Below, piece by piece: positions 13,294-23,803 of a DNA stretch of 64,000 nt. Source of the stretch: VBCG01 sp044226535 (GTDB taxonomy: Bacteria > Pseudomonadota > Gammaproteobacteria > Burkholderiales > Casimicrobiaceae); the NCBI GenBank assembly GCA_044226535.1, contig JBGAGT010000003.1, forward strand, positions 62,001-126,000. The letters are read 5' to 3'. Made by a program: the position numbers and the translations under genes. The notes under the pieces were generated by a model. It ran no database searches. It was not told the DNA's origin and saw only the letters and a list, made by a program, of their open reading frames with translations. Position 1 is the stretch's first letter, and every line of letters begins with the position of its first letter.

Positions 13294-14778
13294 TCAGCCC
13301 TGCCGCAGGCGCGCGGGATAGAGTACATCCAGCGCGATCGACCCACCCGTCGGCTGCACGATGCGCACGTGGCGCCGCGCGAGCTCGCGCGCCTGCCGCA
13401 CGCCGCAGCTGTGCGCGATCATGTCGATTTCCTTGTTCATGTTCATCGCGTAGTGCGCGACGCGCGTCGCCTTGTCCTCGACGACGAGGCCGCGCTGCAG
13501 CCGCGGGTTGTGCGTGGTCACGCCCGTTGGGCAGGTGTTGGTGTGGCAGCGCAGCGCCTGGATGCAGCCCAGGGCGAACATGAAGCCGCGCGCGGTGTTG
13601 ACGAAGTCGGCGCCGCAGGCCAGCGCCCAGGCGGCGCGCGCGCCGGTGACGAGCTTGCCCGAGGCGACGACGCGGATGCGCCCGGTCAGGTCGGCGGCGA
13701 GCAGCGAGTCGACCACGCGCGGCAACGCTTCCTCGATCGACAGCCCGACGTGGTCGGCGAGCGCCTGGGGAGCGGCGCCGCTGCCGCCCTCGCCGCCGTC
13801 GATGGCGAGGAAGTCGGGCGCCGCACCGAGGCCGCGCGAGAGCACGCGCTCGCAGAGCTCGTCGGCGAACCAGCGCCCGCCGATCGCGGTCTTCACGCCC
13901 ACCGGCTTGCCGGTGGCGTCGCGCACCCGCATCACCATGTCGAGCAGCGCGTCCATGTCGGGGATCTCGGGATGTCGGTTCGGGCTGATCGAGTCCTTGC
14001 CCGGCGGGATGCCGCGGATCGATGCGATCAACGGCGTCACCTTGGCGCCCGGCAGCACGCCGCCCTTGCCGGGCTTGGCGCCCTGCGAGAGCTTGATCTC
14101 GAAGGCGCGCACGCTGTCGATCGCGGCGAGCTCGCGCAGCTTCGCGAAGTCGAGGTTGCCGTCGGCGTCGCGCACGCCGTACTTGGCGGTGCCGATCTGC
14201 ATGACGATGTCGCAACCGCCCTCGAGGTGGAAGGGCGAGAGGCCGCCCTCGCCGGTGTCCATCCAGCAGCCCGCCGCCGCCGCGCCCTTCGACAGCGCGC
14301 GCACCGCGGGCTCGGAGATCGCGCCGAAGCTCATGCCGCTGATGTTGACGATCGAGCGCGCGGTGAAGGGCGTGGTGCAGAAACCCTCGCCGATGGCGAG
14401 CGGCGGGGTCGGCAGGCGGTCGGACTCGAGCACCGGGAACGCGGCGTTGACGAAGATCAGCGCGCCCGGCGCGTGCAGGTCGTAGGTCGAGCCGAAGCCG
14501 ATGATGCCGCCCTCGTCCTTGGCGAGGCGGTACACCCAGCCGCGCGTCGCGCGGTTGAAGGGCATCTCGTCGCGGTCGCCGGCGAAGAAGTACTGGCGGA
14601 AGTACTCGCCGAGCTCCTCGAACCAGTAGCGGAAGCGCCCGATCACCGGGTAGTTGCGCAGCACCGTGTGCTGCTTCTGCGTGACGTCGCGCACGAACAT
14701 CACGACGATGGTCGCGAACAGGATGAGCGCCACCAGCACGCCCGCGCCGAGCTTCACGACATGCAGCATCTCGTCCAT
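13294..14778 (-). CDS. FMN-binding glutamate synthase family protein
   Basis: A 494-residue membrane-tethered relative of the glutamate synthase FMN domain. One helix at about residues 8-30 anchors it. The flavin barrel includes ISGMSFGAIS, GEGGLSPFHLEGG, KLSQGAKPGKGG and IDGGEGGSGAAP. A Cys-rich loop CIQALRCHTNTCPTG near 405-425 resembles the 3Fe-4S site of GltB. The amidotransferase domain is absent, so it may use ammonia or do something else; its reaction is not established. GGGAG lies nine bases before the ATG. Confidence 0.85.
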   Translation of the reverse strand: MDEMLHVVKLGAGVLVALILFATIVVMFVRDVTQKQHTVLRNYPVIGRFRYWFEELGEYFRQYFFAGDRDEMPFNRATRGWVYRLAKDEGGIIGFGSTYDLHAPGALIFVNAAFPVLESDRLPTPPLAIGEGFCTTPFTARSIVNISGMSFGAISEPAVRALSKGAAAAGCWMDTGEGGLSPFHLEGGCDIVMQIGTAKYGVRDADGNLDFAKLRELAAIDSVRAFEIKLSQGAKPGKGGVLPGAKVTPLIASIRGIPPGKDSISPNRHPEIPDMDALLDMVMRVRDATGKPVGVKTAIGGRWFADELCERVLSRGLGAAPDFLAIDGGEGGSGAAPQALADHVGLSIEEALPRVVDSLLAADLTGRIRVVASGKLVTGARAAWALACGADFVNTARGFMFALGCIQALRCHTNTCPTGVTTHNPRLQRGLVVEDKATRVAHYAMNMNKEIDMIAHSCGVRQARELARRHVRIVQPTGGSIALDVLYPARLRQG

Positions 14779-14836
14779 CGACTAGGCTCCCTCGGGTTTC
14801 ACGGATCGGCGGCGGCGCGCGCCGGTGGCGACGGCG

Positions 14837-15391
14837 TCAGCCCGCCGCCGGGCGCTGCGCGCTCTTCGGCCGGAAAGCCTTGCACACGGCCTCGTGGGTC
14901 TCGACGTACGGCCCGCCGATGAGGTCGATGCAGTAGGGCACCGCCGCGAAAACGCCGTCGAGGGTCTCGCGGATGGCCTTGGGTTGCCCCGGCAGGTTGA
15001 TGATCAGCGAGCGGCCGCGCACCACCGCCACCTGGCGCGACAGGATCGCGGTGGGGACGTAGCGCAGGCTGACGCGACGCATCTCCTCGCCGAAGCCGGG
15101 CAGCTCCTTGTGCGCGACCGCGCGCGTGGCCTCGGGCGTGACGTCGCGCGGCGCGGGTCCCGTGCCGCCGGTGGTGAGCACCAGCGAGCACTGCGCGCGG
15201 TCGCAGAGGTCGATGAGGGTGCGCTCGATCACCGGCTGCTCGTCGGGGATGAGGCGCTCGGTCGCCGTCCAGGGCGTCGCCAGCGCGCTGGCGAGCCATT
15301 CCTTGAGCCCCGGAAGCCCCTGGTCGGCGTAGATCCCGCCCGCGGCGCGATCGCTGATCGACACGAGGCCGATCGACAGCGTGCCTGTCAC
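14837..15391 (-). CDS. mog: Molybdopterin adenylyltransferase Mog
   Basis: A 184-residue cytosolic enzyme that adenylates molybdopterin before molybdenum insertion. The MoeA/Mog fold is shown by GLVSISDRAAGG at the N-terminus, the nucleotide loop TTGGTGPAPRDVTPEAT and INLPGQPKAIRE. Length is normal. The ATG overlaps the yjgA stop by four bases (ATGA). Another molybdenum-cofactor gene, moaC, lies far off at 62516, so the pathway is dispersed. Confidence 0.93.
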   Translation of the reverse strand: MTGTLSIGLVSISDRAAGGIYADQGLPGLKEWLASALATPWTATERLIPDEQPVIERTLIDLCDRAQCSLVLTTGGTGPAPRDVTPEATRAVAHKELPGFGEEMRRVSLRYVPTAILSRQVAVVRGRSLIINLPGQPKAIRETLDGVFAAVPYCIDLIGGPYVETHEAVCKAFRPKSAQRPAAG

Positions 15392-15957
15392 GCGTCGTCC
15401 TTCGTCGCCGCGCCGGCGGAGGGATCGCCTTCGTCGGTGCCCGCGGCATCCTGCTGCGCCTTGAGCGCGCGGAAGAGCTGGCGGAAACGGTGCGGCGCCC
15501 GCCCCGCGGCGCGCTCGGCGCGCGCGTCCTGCACCAGCGATCGCAGCGTCTTCGCGTCGGCGCCGGGGTGGAGCGCGAGGTAGTCCGCGAGCGCGGCCTC
15601 GTCGGCGACCAGCCGGTCGCGCCAGGCCTCGAGCGCGGCGAAGCGCGCCTTCTCGATGCGCGGCGCCTCGTCGAAGGCGGCGAGCGCCGCGGCGATGGGC
15701 CCGGGGTCGACCTCGCGCATCAGCCGGCCGATGAACTGCATCTGCCGTCGCCGCGCCTCGTGGCGGGTGATGCCGCGGACCTGCACGATGGCGTCGACGA
15801 GGCGCTCGGGGAGGTCGAGGGCGGCGAGGCGCGCGGGCGAGAGGGCGGCCAGCGACTCGCCCAGGTCCTGGCGCTCGTGCATCTCCCGCTTGCGGCGGGT
15901 TTTGGACGGCGAGCGCTCATCGGCATCCGCTGCGCGCGAAGCCTCGTCATCGGACAT
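15388..15957 (-). CDS. yjgA: Ribosome biogenesis factor YjgA (DarP, DUF615)
   Basis: A 189-residue charged cytosolic protein of the DUF615 family, which binds the large ribosomal subunit during late assembly. Family marks are LPERLVDAIVQVRGITRHEARRRQ split across helices, MQFIGRLMREVD, and the C-terminal FRQLFRALKAQQ. It is divergent from pmbA, a pairing common in beta- and gammaproteobacteria, and is translationally coupled to mog. Confidence 0.92.
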   Translation of the reverse strand: MSDDEASRAADADERSPSKTRRKREMHERQDLGESLAALSPARLAALDLPERLVDAIVQVRGITRHEARRRQMQFIGRLMREVDPGPIAAALAAFDEAPRIEKARFAALEAWRDRLVADEAALADYLALHPGADAKTLRSLVQDARAERAAGRAPHRFRQLFRALKAQQDAAGTDEGDPSAGAATKDDA

Positions 15958-15994
15958 GTCGGACCGCGCCGGGGCGGCGCGCAGGGGACGGGTT

Positions 15995-16003
15995 TGCTAT
16001 GAT
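15995..16003 (+). promoter_or_regulatory. Extended -10 promoter of pmbA
   Basis: TGC followed by TATGAT (15998-16003) forms an extended -10 box 91 bases before the pmbA start. No convincing -35 is present. The same TTGCTA-type core is seen before the genes at 19355 and 37330. Confidence 0.45.
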
Positions 16004-16093
16004 AACCGACCGAACGGGGGAGGCGGCTCGCGGACGTGCCGATTCGCGCACGCTGCTCTCGGGCGCTTGCGCGATCCCGCTGCGACACCGCCG

Positions 16094-17494
16094 ATGACCA
16101 TGTCATTAAACCTCCCTTCCGGCCACGCCGAGGCATCGGCGCCACGAGAAGCCCTCGACCGCGGCGGGTTTCCGGTAACGACCGCCACCCTCGAGTCGAT
16201 CGCGGCCGAGGTGCTGCGCCACGCCCGCGAGCGCGGCGCGAGCGCCGCCGAGACGGAGGTCTCGCAGGGCGTCGGCCAGAGCGTGACCGTGCGCAATGGC
16301 GAGGTCGAGACCATCGCCTACAACCGCGACAAGGGCGTGACGGTCACCGCCTATGTCGGGCAGCAGCGCGGCAGCGCCTCGTCGGCCGACTTTTCCGCGG
16401 ACGCGCTGCGCGCGAGCGTCGACAAGGCCATCGCCATCGCGCGGCACACGGCACCCGACCCGGCAGCGGGGCTCGCCGACCCGGCGCGCCTTGCCACGGC
16501 GTTCCCCGACCTCGACCTCTACCATCCCTGGCGCCCCGGCGTCGACGAGGCCATCGCGCTCGGGCGCGAGACCGAGGCTGCGGCGCTCGCCGTCGACCGC
16601 CGCCTCACCAACAGCGACGGCGCGACGGTGAGCACCGACGAGTCGCAGTTCGTCTACGCCAATTCCAACGGCTTCCTGCACGGCTACCGCGGCTCGCGCC
16701 AGGGCATCGACTGCGCGGTGGTCGGCGAGGAGGGCGGCGCCATGCAGCGCGACTTCTGGTATACGGCCGCGCGCGCGCAGCGCGACCTCGAGGGCGCCGC
16801 CTCGGTGGGGCGCAAGGCGGGGCAGCGCACCGCGCGCCGCCTCGGCGCAAGGAGCCTCGGCACGCTCGAATGCCCGGTGCTGTTCGAGGCACCCGAGGCC
16901 TCCGACCTCGTCGCGCAGTTCGTCCATGCGGTGTCGGGCGGCAGCCTCTACCGGCGCTCGTCCTTCCTGCTCGACTCGCTCGGCACCGCGGTGTTCTCGC
17001 CCCAGGTGTCGATCCGCGAGGAGCCGCACCTCCTGCGGGCGCGGGCCAGCGCACCCTTCGACGGCGAGGGCGTCGCCACGGCGCCGCGCGACGTGGTGCG
17101 CGACGGCGTGCTGGAAGGCTACTTCCTCGGCAGCTACAGCGCGCGCAAGCTCGGCCTCGTCACCACCGGCAACGCCGGGGGGGCGCACAACCTGGTCGTG
17201 ACGCACGGCGACGAGGACTTCGAGGCGATGCTGCGCCGCATGGGACGCGGGCTCCTCGTCACCGAGCAGCTCGGCCAGGGCGTGAATCCCGTGACCGGCG
17301 ACTATTCGCGTGGCGCCGCGGGCTTCTGGGTCGAGGGCGGCGAGATCGCCTACCCGGTCGAGGAGATCACCATCGCGGGCAACCTGCGCGACATGTTCCG
17401 CGACATCGTCGCCATCGGCGCCGACGTCGACCGCCGCGGCTCGCGCCACGTGGGCTCGATGCTCGTGGGGCGCATGATGGTGGCGGGACGCTGA
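16094..17494 (+). CDS. pmbA: Metalloprotease PmbA (TldE)
   Basis: A 466-residue TldD/PmbA-family protein. With TldD it forms a protease that matures microcin peptides and degrades CcdA in E. coli; PmbA itself lacks the zinc motif. Recognisable parts are YNRDKGVTVTAYVGQQRGSAS, ANSNGFLHGYRGSRQG and the C-terminal GEIAYPVEEITIAGNLRDM. The ATG at 16094 is used; a second in-frame ATG is two codons on. No tldD gene is in the window. Confidence 0.93.
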   Translation: MTMSLNLPSGHAEASAPREALDRGGFPVTTATLESIAAEVLRHARERGASAAETEVSQGVGQSVTVRNGEVETIAYNRDKGVTVTAYVGQQRGSASSADFSADALRASVDKAIAIARHTAPDPAAGLADPARLATAFPDLDLYHPWRPGVDEAIALGRETEAAALAVDRRLTNSDGATVSTDESQFVYANSNGFLHGYRGSRQGIDCAVVGEEGGAMQRDFWYTAARAQRDLEGAASVGRKAGQRTARRLGARSLGTLECPVLFEAPEASDLVAQFVHAVSGGSLYRRSSFLLDSLGTAVFSPQVSIREEPHLLRARASAPFDGEGVATAPRDVVRDGVLEGYFLGSYSARKLGLVTTGNAGGAHNLVVTHGDEDFEAMLRRMGRGLLVTEQLGQGVNPVTGDYSRGAAGFWVEGGEIAYPVEEITIAGNLRDMFRDIVAIGADVDRRGSRHVGSMLVGRMMVAGR

Positions 17495-17505
17495 GGAGGG
17501 CAGGG

Positions 17506-19152
17506 GTGGCCATCATCATGCCGTCGCTGCGCCTGGTGCGCTCGTTCAACGACCCGCTGCGCAACCCGCGCCTCGCGTCGCGCTGGATCTCGCAGCTCTC
17601 CAGCGCCGACCCCATGGCGGTGCAGCGCGACGCGCTCGAGCTCGTCGCGGGGTTCCCCGGCGCGCGCAAGGAGCCCGGGCCCGGCCTGGTCGACGCGCTG
17701 CTGCGCGTCGACGCGCGGATGGAGCCCGTGATCGCGCACGCCACCCAGCAATACTGCGACAACTACCAGAAGAGCTCGTCGATCGAGTCGCGCCTGTGGC
17801 ACGCGGTGTTCGACCTCGTGAAGGCGTTCATCGCCGCCTACCAGGTGGCGCTGAAGGCGGGGCACGCGCGCGCCGACAACAAGCGCTGGCGCGCGCTGCT
17901 GCCGTGGGTGGTGGTGCGCCTTGCGTACTACAAGGGCCTCGACGCCAAGTACCGCCTCTTCCGCTACAGCCAGTGGATCCCGCTGCAGTGGCGCGAGTTC
18001 CACGAGCTCGCCGAGTACGCGCGCTCGCGCGGCTGGCAGCGCGAGCAGCTGGTGCTGGGCGGCAACGGCTTCTCCAAGTCGTCGGTCACCTTCGAGAACG
18101 AATACGTGAGGACGCTGATGCTGATGCGCCTCGACTCGGGCAATTTCACGCCCGACCAGGTGCAGTGGGTGGCGCGCCAGCTCGAGGACTGGGCGCCCTC
18201 GCTGTCGCTGCACGCCTCCCCTTCCGACGACGCGCGCTTCTACGTCGACCTCGCCAGCATGCAGGGACTCAAGCGCCGCGAGTCGCAGAAGCCGGTGGGC
18301 AAGATCCTCTACCTCGACACGGGGCCCGCGTACACGCGCGTCATCGAGCAGATGCGCTGGTTGCCCGACGACGGTGCCGAGGAGGCCGCGCCCAGGCCCG
18401 GCGACCTGCCCGCGCGCGAGCAGCGCCTCCTGCTGATGCGCCTCGCCGCGCTCTTCGGCCCCGAAGCGCTGGCGCAGGCCCCGCGCGCGACGCGCTTCCG
18501 CTCCGACGGCGACGTTCGCGTGGTGGTCGGCCTGCAGGCGCTGACGCGCGCCGTCGCCGAGGTCGACCGCCTTCCTGCCGCCGCGCGCACCCCCGGGGTC
18601 GCGCAGAGCTACGACGAGGTCACGCAGATGGTCGCGCCGCAGGCCAACCCGGAGAGCGTCGCGCGGCGCATCCGCGGCTCGATGTGGCGCGTGGTCGACC
18701 GCAGCGAGAGCGGCTGCCGGCTGGTCGCGCCGCTGCGCGAGGCGCCGAACCGCCTCGGCGAGCTGATCGGCATCCGCGACGGCGAGGACTGGACGCTGGC
18801 GGTGATCCGCCGCATGCAGCGCCAGCAGGTCGACGAGGTCACGATGGGCGTCGAGCTGATCGCGCGCCGCCTGGTGCGCGTGCTGATGCGCAGCTGGACG
18901 CCGCCCACCAGCACCGGCACCACCCTGCTCGGCGACCGCCCGTTCTTCGGCATCTACCTGCCGGCGCATGCCGACAACCGCCAGGCGACCCAGCGCAGCC
19001 TGATCGGCCCGGAGGAGCGCTTCACGCACAACGGCATGGTCGAGCTCGACACCGGCAACGCGCGCTACCTGATCCGCTTCACCGACATCCTCGAGCGCCA
19101 GTCCGGCTGGGCCTGGGCCCAGTTCAGCGCGGTGCGCAAGCTCACCGGCTGA
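17506..19152 (+). CDS. Conserved betaproteobacterial protein with PilZ-like C-terminus
   Basis: A 548-residue cytosolic protein without signal peptide or clear membrane helix. The first 300 residues are mostly helical and match no family I can name. Near residue 395, RRIRGSMWRVVDRSESGCRL contains an R-x3-R-like pattern and DRSESG, which fits the D-x-S-x-x-G motif of PilZ cyclic-di-GMP receptors, followed by a beta-rich stretch. That reading is tentative. The GTG at 17506 is preferred because AGGAGG lies six bases before it; an ATG at 17518 is the alternative. It follows pmbA by 11 bases and is probably co-transcribed. Confidence 0.6.
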   Translation: MAIIMPSLRLVRSFNDPLRNPRLASRWISQLSSADPMAVQRDALELVAGFPGARKEPGPGLVDALLRVDARMEPVIAHATQQYCDNYQKSSSIESRLWHAVFDLVKAFIAAYQVALKAGHARADNKRWRALLPWVVVRLAYYKGLDAKYRLFRYSQWIPLQWREFHELAEYARSRGWQREQLVLGGNGFSKSSVTFENEYVRTLMLMRLDSGNFTPDQVQWVARQLEDWAPSLSLHASPSDDARFYVDLASMQGLKRRESQKPVGKILYLDTGPAYTRVIEQMRWLPDDGAEEAAPRPGDLPAREQRLLLMRLAALFGPEALAQAPRATRFRSDGDVRVVVGLQALTRAVAEVDRLPAAARTPGVAQSYDEVTQMVAPQANPESVARRIRGSMWRVVDRSESGCRLVAPLREAPNRLGELIGIRDGEDWTLAVIRRMQRQQVDEVTMGVELIARRLVRVLMRSWTPPTSTGTTLLGDRPFFGIYLPAHADNRQATQRSLIGPEERFTHNGMVELDTGNARYLIRFTDILERQSGWAWAQFSAVRKLTG

Positions 19153-19230
19153 AGGGCCGCCGGCCGGCGGCAGGGCTGCGAGGCGGCCGCCCCGGCCCAT
19201 TGAACGCTTGTGCGGGACCCCACGGGTCTT

Positions 19231-19239
19231 TGCTAGAAT
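19231..19239 (+). promoter_or_regulatory. Extended -10 promoter of dctP
   Basis: TGC plus TAGAAT (19234-19239) makes an extended -10 box 116 bases before the dctP start codon, in a 202-base gap. The gap also opens with a perfect 16-base palindrome, GCCGCCGG/CCGGCGGC (19156-19171), possibly ending the upstream transcript. Confidence 0.4.
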
Positions 19240-19354
19240 CCCGGCAGTTGCGCCGTCCAAGGGAACCCGCCGCGAGAAGCGGGACCGGCTGAATGCCGGG
19301 CGCGATCAAACTCGCCGGTTCGCGCCGGCATCATCTTTCGCATGGAGGAATCGG

Positions 19355-20461
<1,107 letters not shown>

Positions 20462-20490
20462 CGGCGGGCTGGCACCGGCGTACGACAGGG

Positions 20491-20517
20491 GCCCCGCGCG
20501 AGCGGGGCTTTTGTTTG
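20491..20517 (+). terminator. Rho-independent terminator after dctP
   Basis: GCCCCGC (20491-20497) pairs with GCGGGGC (20502-20508) around a GCGA loop, followed by TTTTGTTTG. It lies 30 bases after dctP and should separate it from the antiporter gene. Confidence 0.8.
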
Positions 20518-20575
20518 TGATGCGGCTCCGCTCGTTTGCGAAGCCTTCGTTTTCAGCTGCATCCAGGGGGCTCCA

Positions 20576-21979
20576 TTGAAGAATGCGCTGATCCTGCTGC
20601 TCCTCTGCGGCCACGCGGCGCCCGCGCTGGCCTTCGACGGCGCGCACCTCGGCGGTGCATGGGGCATCCCCTTCGCGGGGCTGCTGCTGTCGATCGCGTT
20701 GCTCCCGTTGCTGCTGTCGTCGGTGTGGCAGCGCCACTTCGGCAAGATCGCGGCCGCCTGGTCGCTCGCTTTCCTGTTGCCCGCCGCGGCAGTGCTCGGC
20801 GTCGCCGACACCGCCCACGCCGTCGGCCACACGCTGCTGCTCGACTACGTGCCGTTCATCCTCGTGCTGTTCGCGCTGTTCACGGTCGCGGGAGGGATCT
20901 GCGTGCGCGGCAACCTGCGTGGCACGCCGGCCATGAACACGGCGCTGCTCGCCATCGGCACGGTGCTCGCCGGGTGGATGGGCACGACCGGCGCGTCGAT
21001 GCTCATGATCCGGCCGGTGATACGCGCCAACGACAACCGCAAGCACGCGGTCCACGTGATCGTGTTCTTCATCTTCCTGGTGGCGAACGCCGGCGGCGCG
21101 CTCACGCCGCTCGGCGACCCGCCGCTGTTCCTCGGCTTCCTCAAGGGCGTCGACTTCTTCTGGCCGACCCGGCACCTCTTCCTGCCGACGCTGGTGCTGG
21201 CCTGCCTGCTGCTCGCGGTGTTCTATGCCATCGATTCGCACTACTGGCGCCGCCACGACGAGGCGAACCTCGCGCGGCTCGATCCCACCCCCGACCAGCC
21301 GATCCGCATCGAGGGCTGGGTCAACGTGCCGCTGCTCGCGGCCATCGTCGGGGCGGTGCTGATGAGCGGGACATGGCGCCCGGGGGTGAGCTGGGTGCCT
21401 TTCGAGGGCGCCGAGATCGAGCTGCAGAACGTGGTGCGCGACGTCCTGGTGGTCGCGATCGCGCTCGTCTCGCTGAAGCTCACGCCGTCGTCGGCGCGCG
21501 AGGGCAACCACTTCGAGTGGGGCCCGATCGTCGAGGTCGCCAAGCTGTTCCTGGCGATTTTCGTGACCATCGTGCCGGTCATCGCGATGCTGCGGGCCGG
21601 GGCCGATGGCGCCTTCGGCGCGCTGGTGCAGCTTGCCACCGACGATGCCGGCAACCCGCGCAATGCGGTGTATTTCTGGCTGTCGGGGGCACTGTCGTCG
21701 TTCCTCGACAACGCGCCGACCTACCTCGTGTTCTTCAACATGGCGGGCGGTGACGCGCAGGCGCTGATGACGAGCCATGCCGCGACGCTCGCCGCCATCT
21801 CGGCGGGCTCGGTGTTCATGGGCGCGATGACCTACATCGGCAACGCGCCGAACTTCATGGTCAAGGCCGTGGCCGAGCAGCGCGGAATCGCGATGCCGAG
21901 CTTTCCGCGCTACATGGCGTGGTCGGCGGCGATCCTGCTGCCGTCGTTCGTCCTGCTGACCTTGCTGTTCTTCCGCTGA
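20576..21979 (+). CDS. Sodium:proton antiporter, CitMHS-like
   Basis: A 467-residue polytopic membrane protein with about 12 helices, of the sodium:proton antiporter/CitMHS group. Motifs include GTTGASMLMIRPVIRAN, NAGGALTPLGDPPLFLGFL and SSFLDNAPTYLVFFN, which carry the buried Asp, Asn and Gly residues of ion-transporter families. It begins with a TTG at 20576 after CAGGGGG; an N-terminal hydrophobic stretch may act as a signal. Flanking TRAP genes are sodium-driven transporters, so it could replenish the sodium gradient (inference). Its stop abuts the stop of dctM with no base between. Confidence 0.85.
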   Translation: MKNALILLLLCGHAAPALAFDGAHLGGAWGIPFAGLLLSIALLPLLLSSVWQRHFGKIAAAWSLAFLLPAAAVLGVADTAHAVGHTLLLDYVPFILVLFALFTVAGGICVRGNLRGTPAMNTALLAIGTVLAGWMGTTGASMLMIRPVIRANDNRKHAVHVIVFFIFLVANAGGALTPLGDPPLFLGFLKGVDFFWPTRHLFLPTLVLACLLLAVFYAIDSHYWRRHDEANLARLDPTPDQPIRIEGWVNVPLLAAIVGAVLMSGTWRPGVSWVPFEGAEIELQNVVRDVLVVAIALVSLKLTPSSAREGNHFEWGPIVEVAKLFLAIFVTIVPVIAMLRAGADGAFGALVQLATDDAGNPRNAVYFWLSGALSSFLDNAPTYLVFFNMAGGDAQALMTSHAATLAAISAGSVFMGAMTYIGNAPNFMVKAVAEQRGIAMPSFPRYMAWSAAILLPSFVLLTLLFFR

Positions 21980-23803
21980 TCAGGGCTTGCCCGGCGGGCT
22001 TGGCTGCGGCTCCGCCTTGCCGGGCGCGGCGTCCTTCGTTGGCTCGCCTTCCTGCGCGGGTTCGCCTTCCTTCCCGGGCTCGCTTCCGGCCTGGGGCTCG
22101 CCGAAGGCCTTCTCCAGCGCCTCCTCGGCCTGTTGCTGCTCGGAATCCTGGCCGCCGGCGCCGCTGGCTCCGCCGGGCAACACAGGAACCGTGTCCACGG
22201 GCGTCTCGATGTGGATGGTATTCGGGTCGATGTGGCTTTCGCCGGCCTTGTAGACCAACACCATCTGCGGGAACGCGATCACCAGGCCGATCATCACGAC
22301 CTGGATCAGCACGAACGGCACGGCACCCCAGTAGATCTGCCCCGTGGTGACCGGCGCGATCATGCGCTGGGTGATCTTGTCGAGGTAGGGCTTGGTCGCC
22401 GCGACGCTGCGCAGGTAGAACAACGCGAAGCCGAACGGCGGGTGCATGAACGACGTCTGCATGTTGACGCCGAGCAGCACGCCGAACCAGATGAGGTCGA
22501 TGCCGAGCTTGTCGGCGACCGGGCCCACCAGCGGGATGATGATGAACGACAGCTCGAAGAAGTCGAGGAAGAACGCCAGCACGAAGATCAGGATGTTGAC
22601 GACGATCAGGAAGCCGAGCTGCCCGCCCGGCAGGCTGGTGAGCAGATGCTCGACCCAGACGTTGCCGTTGACGCCGTAGAAGGTGAGGCTGAACACGCGC
22701 GCGCCGACCAGGATGAACACCACGAAGGTCGACAGCTTGGCGGTGGTGTCCATCGCCTGCTTGAGCAGCGACCACGACAGGCGCCGCCGCGCGACCGCCA
22801 TGATCAGGGCGCCGGTGGCGCCCATGGCGCCGCCCTCGGTCGGCGTGGCGACGCCGAGGAAGATCGTGCCGAGCACCAGGAAGATCAGCGCCAGCGGGGG
22901 GATCAGCACGAAGGTCGCGCGCTCGGCGATCCTCGACAGCAGGCCGAGCTTGAGCAGGCGATTGACGACGGCGGCGAAGAACGCGACGGCCGTCCCGACC
23001 ACGGTGGACACGACGATGGTCTCGTCCAGCGCACGGCCGGTCATCTCGACCTTGGCATAGGCCACCGCGGCGACCACCGAGATCACCGTCAGCAGGATCA
23101 GCGAGCGCACGCCGCTCGAGCCGTCCGGCTCGCGGATGGTTCGCGCCTCGGGCGGCAACGCGGGTGCCCACTGCGGCTTCACCATGGTGATGCCGAAGAC
23201 GTACAGCGCGTAGATGCCGGCGAGCGTGAGGCCGGGAATGAAGGCACCTGCGTACATGTCCCCCACCGAACGGCCCAGCTGGTCGGCCATGATGATCAGC
23301 ACCAGCGACGGCGGGATGATCTGTGCGAGCGTGCCCGATGCCGCGATCACGCCGGAGGCCACGCGCCGGTCGTAGCCGTAGCGCAGCATGATCGGCAGCG
23401 AGATGAGGCCCATCGAGATCACGCTGGCGGCAACGACCCCGGTGGTGGCGGCGAGCAGCGCGCCGACGAAGATGACCGCGTAGGCGAGGCCGCCTCGCAG
23501 CGGCCCGAACAGCTGGCCGATGGTGTCGAGCAGGTCCTCGGCCATCCCCGATCGCTCGAGGATCAGGCCCATGAAGGTGAAGAACGGCACGGCGAGCAGC
23601 GTGTCGTTCGACATCACGCCCCAGACGCGGTCGGGGAGCGCCTGCAGCAGCGAGAAGTCGAGCAGCCCGAGCCAGATGCCGATGAAGCCGAACACGATGC
23701 CGACGAAACCCAGCGAGAACGCCACCGGGAAGCCGAGCAGCATGACGATGATCAGCGCGACGAACATCATCGGCGGGAGGTTCGAGGCGATCCAGGCGGT
23801 CAT
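21980..23803 (-). CDS. dctM: TRAP transporter large permease DctM
   Basis: A 607-residue large membrane subunit of a TRAP transporter, carrying the sodium-coupled transport path. About 13 helices are visible. Family segments include GFPVAFSLGFVG, AVPFFTFMGLIL, GALLAATTGVVAASVISMG, SGTLAQIIPPSLVLIIMAD and NMQTSFMHPPFGFALFYLR. It is longer than usual because the last 55 residues form a low-complexity Glu/Pro/Gly/Lys tail after about residue 550. The ATG overlaps the dctQ stop by four bases. Confidence 0.92.
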   Translation of the reverse strand: MTAWIASNLPPMMFVALIIVMLLGFPVAFSLGFVGIVFGFIGIWLGLLDFSLLQALPDRVWGVMSNDTLLAVPFFTFMGLILERSGMAEDLLDTIGQLFGPLRGGLAYAVIFVGALLAATTGVVAASVISMGLISLPIMLRYGYDRRVASGVIAASGTLAQIIPPSLVLIIMADQLGRSVGDMYAGAFIPGLTLAGIYALYVFGITMVKPQWAPALPPEARTIREPDGSSGVRSLILLTVISVVAAVAYAKVEMTGRALDETIVVSTVVGTAVAFFAAVVNRLLKLGLLSRIAERATFVLIPPLALIFLVLGTIFLGVATPTEGGAMGATGALIMAVARRRLSWSLLKQAMDTTAKLSTFVVFILVGARVFSLTFYGVNGNVWVEHLLTSLPGGQLGFLIVVNILIFVLAFFLDFFELSFIIIPLVGPVADKLGIDLIWFGVLLGVNMQTSFMHPPFGFALFYLRSVAATKPYLDKITQRMIAPVTTGQIYWGAVPFVLIQVVMIGLVIAFPQMVLVYKAGESHIDPNTIHIETPVDTVPVLPGGASGAGGQDSEQQQAEEALEKAFGEPQAGSEPGKEGEPAQEGEPTKDAAPGKAEPQPSPPGKP

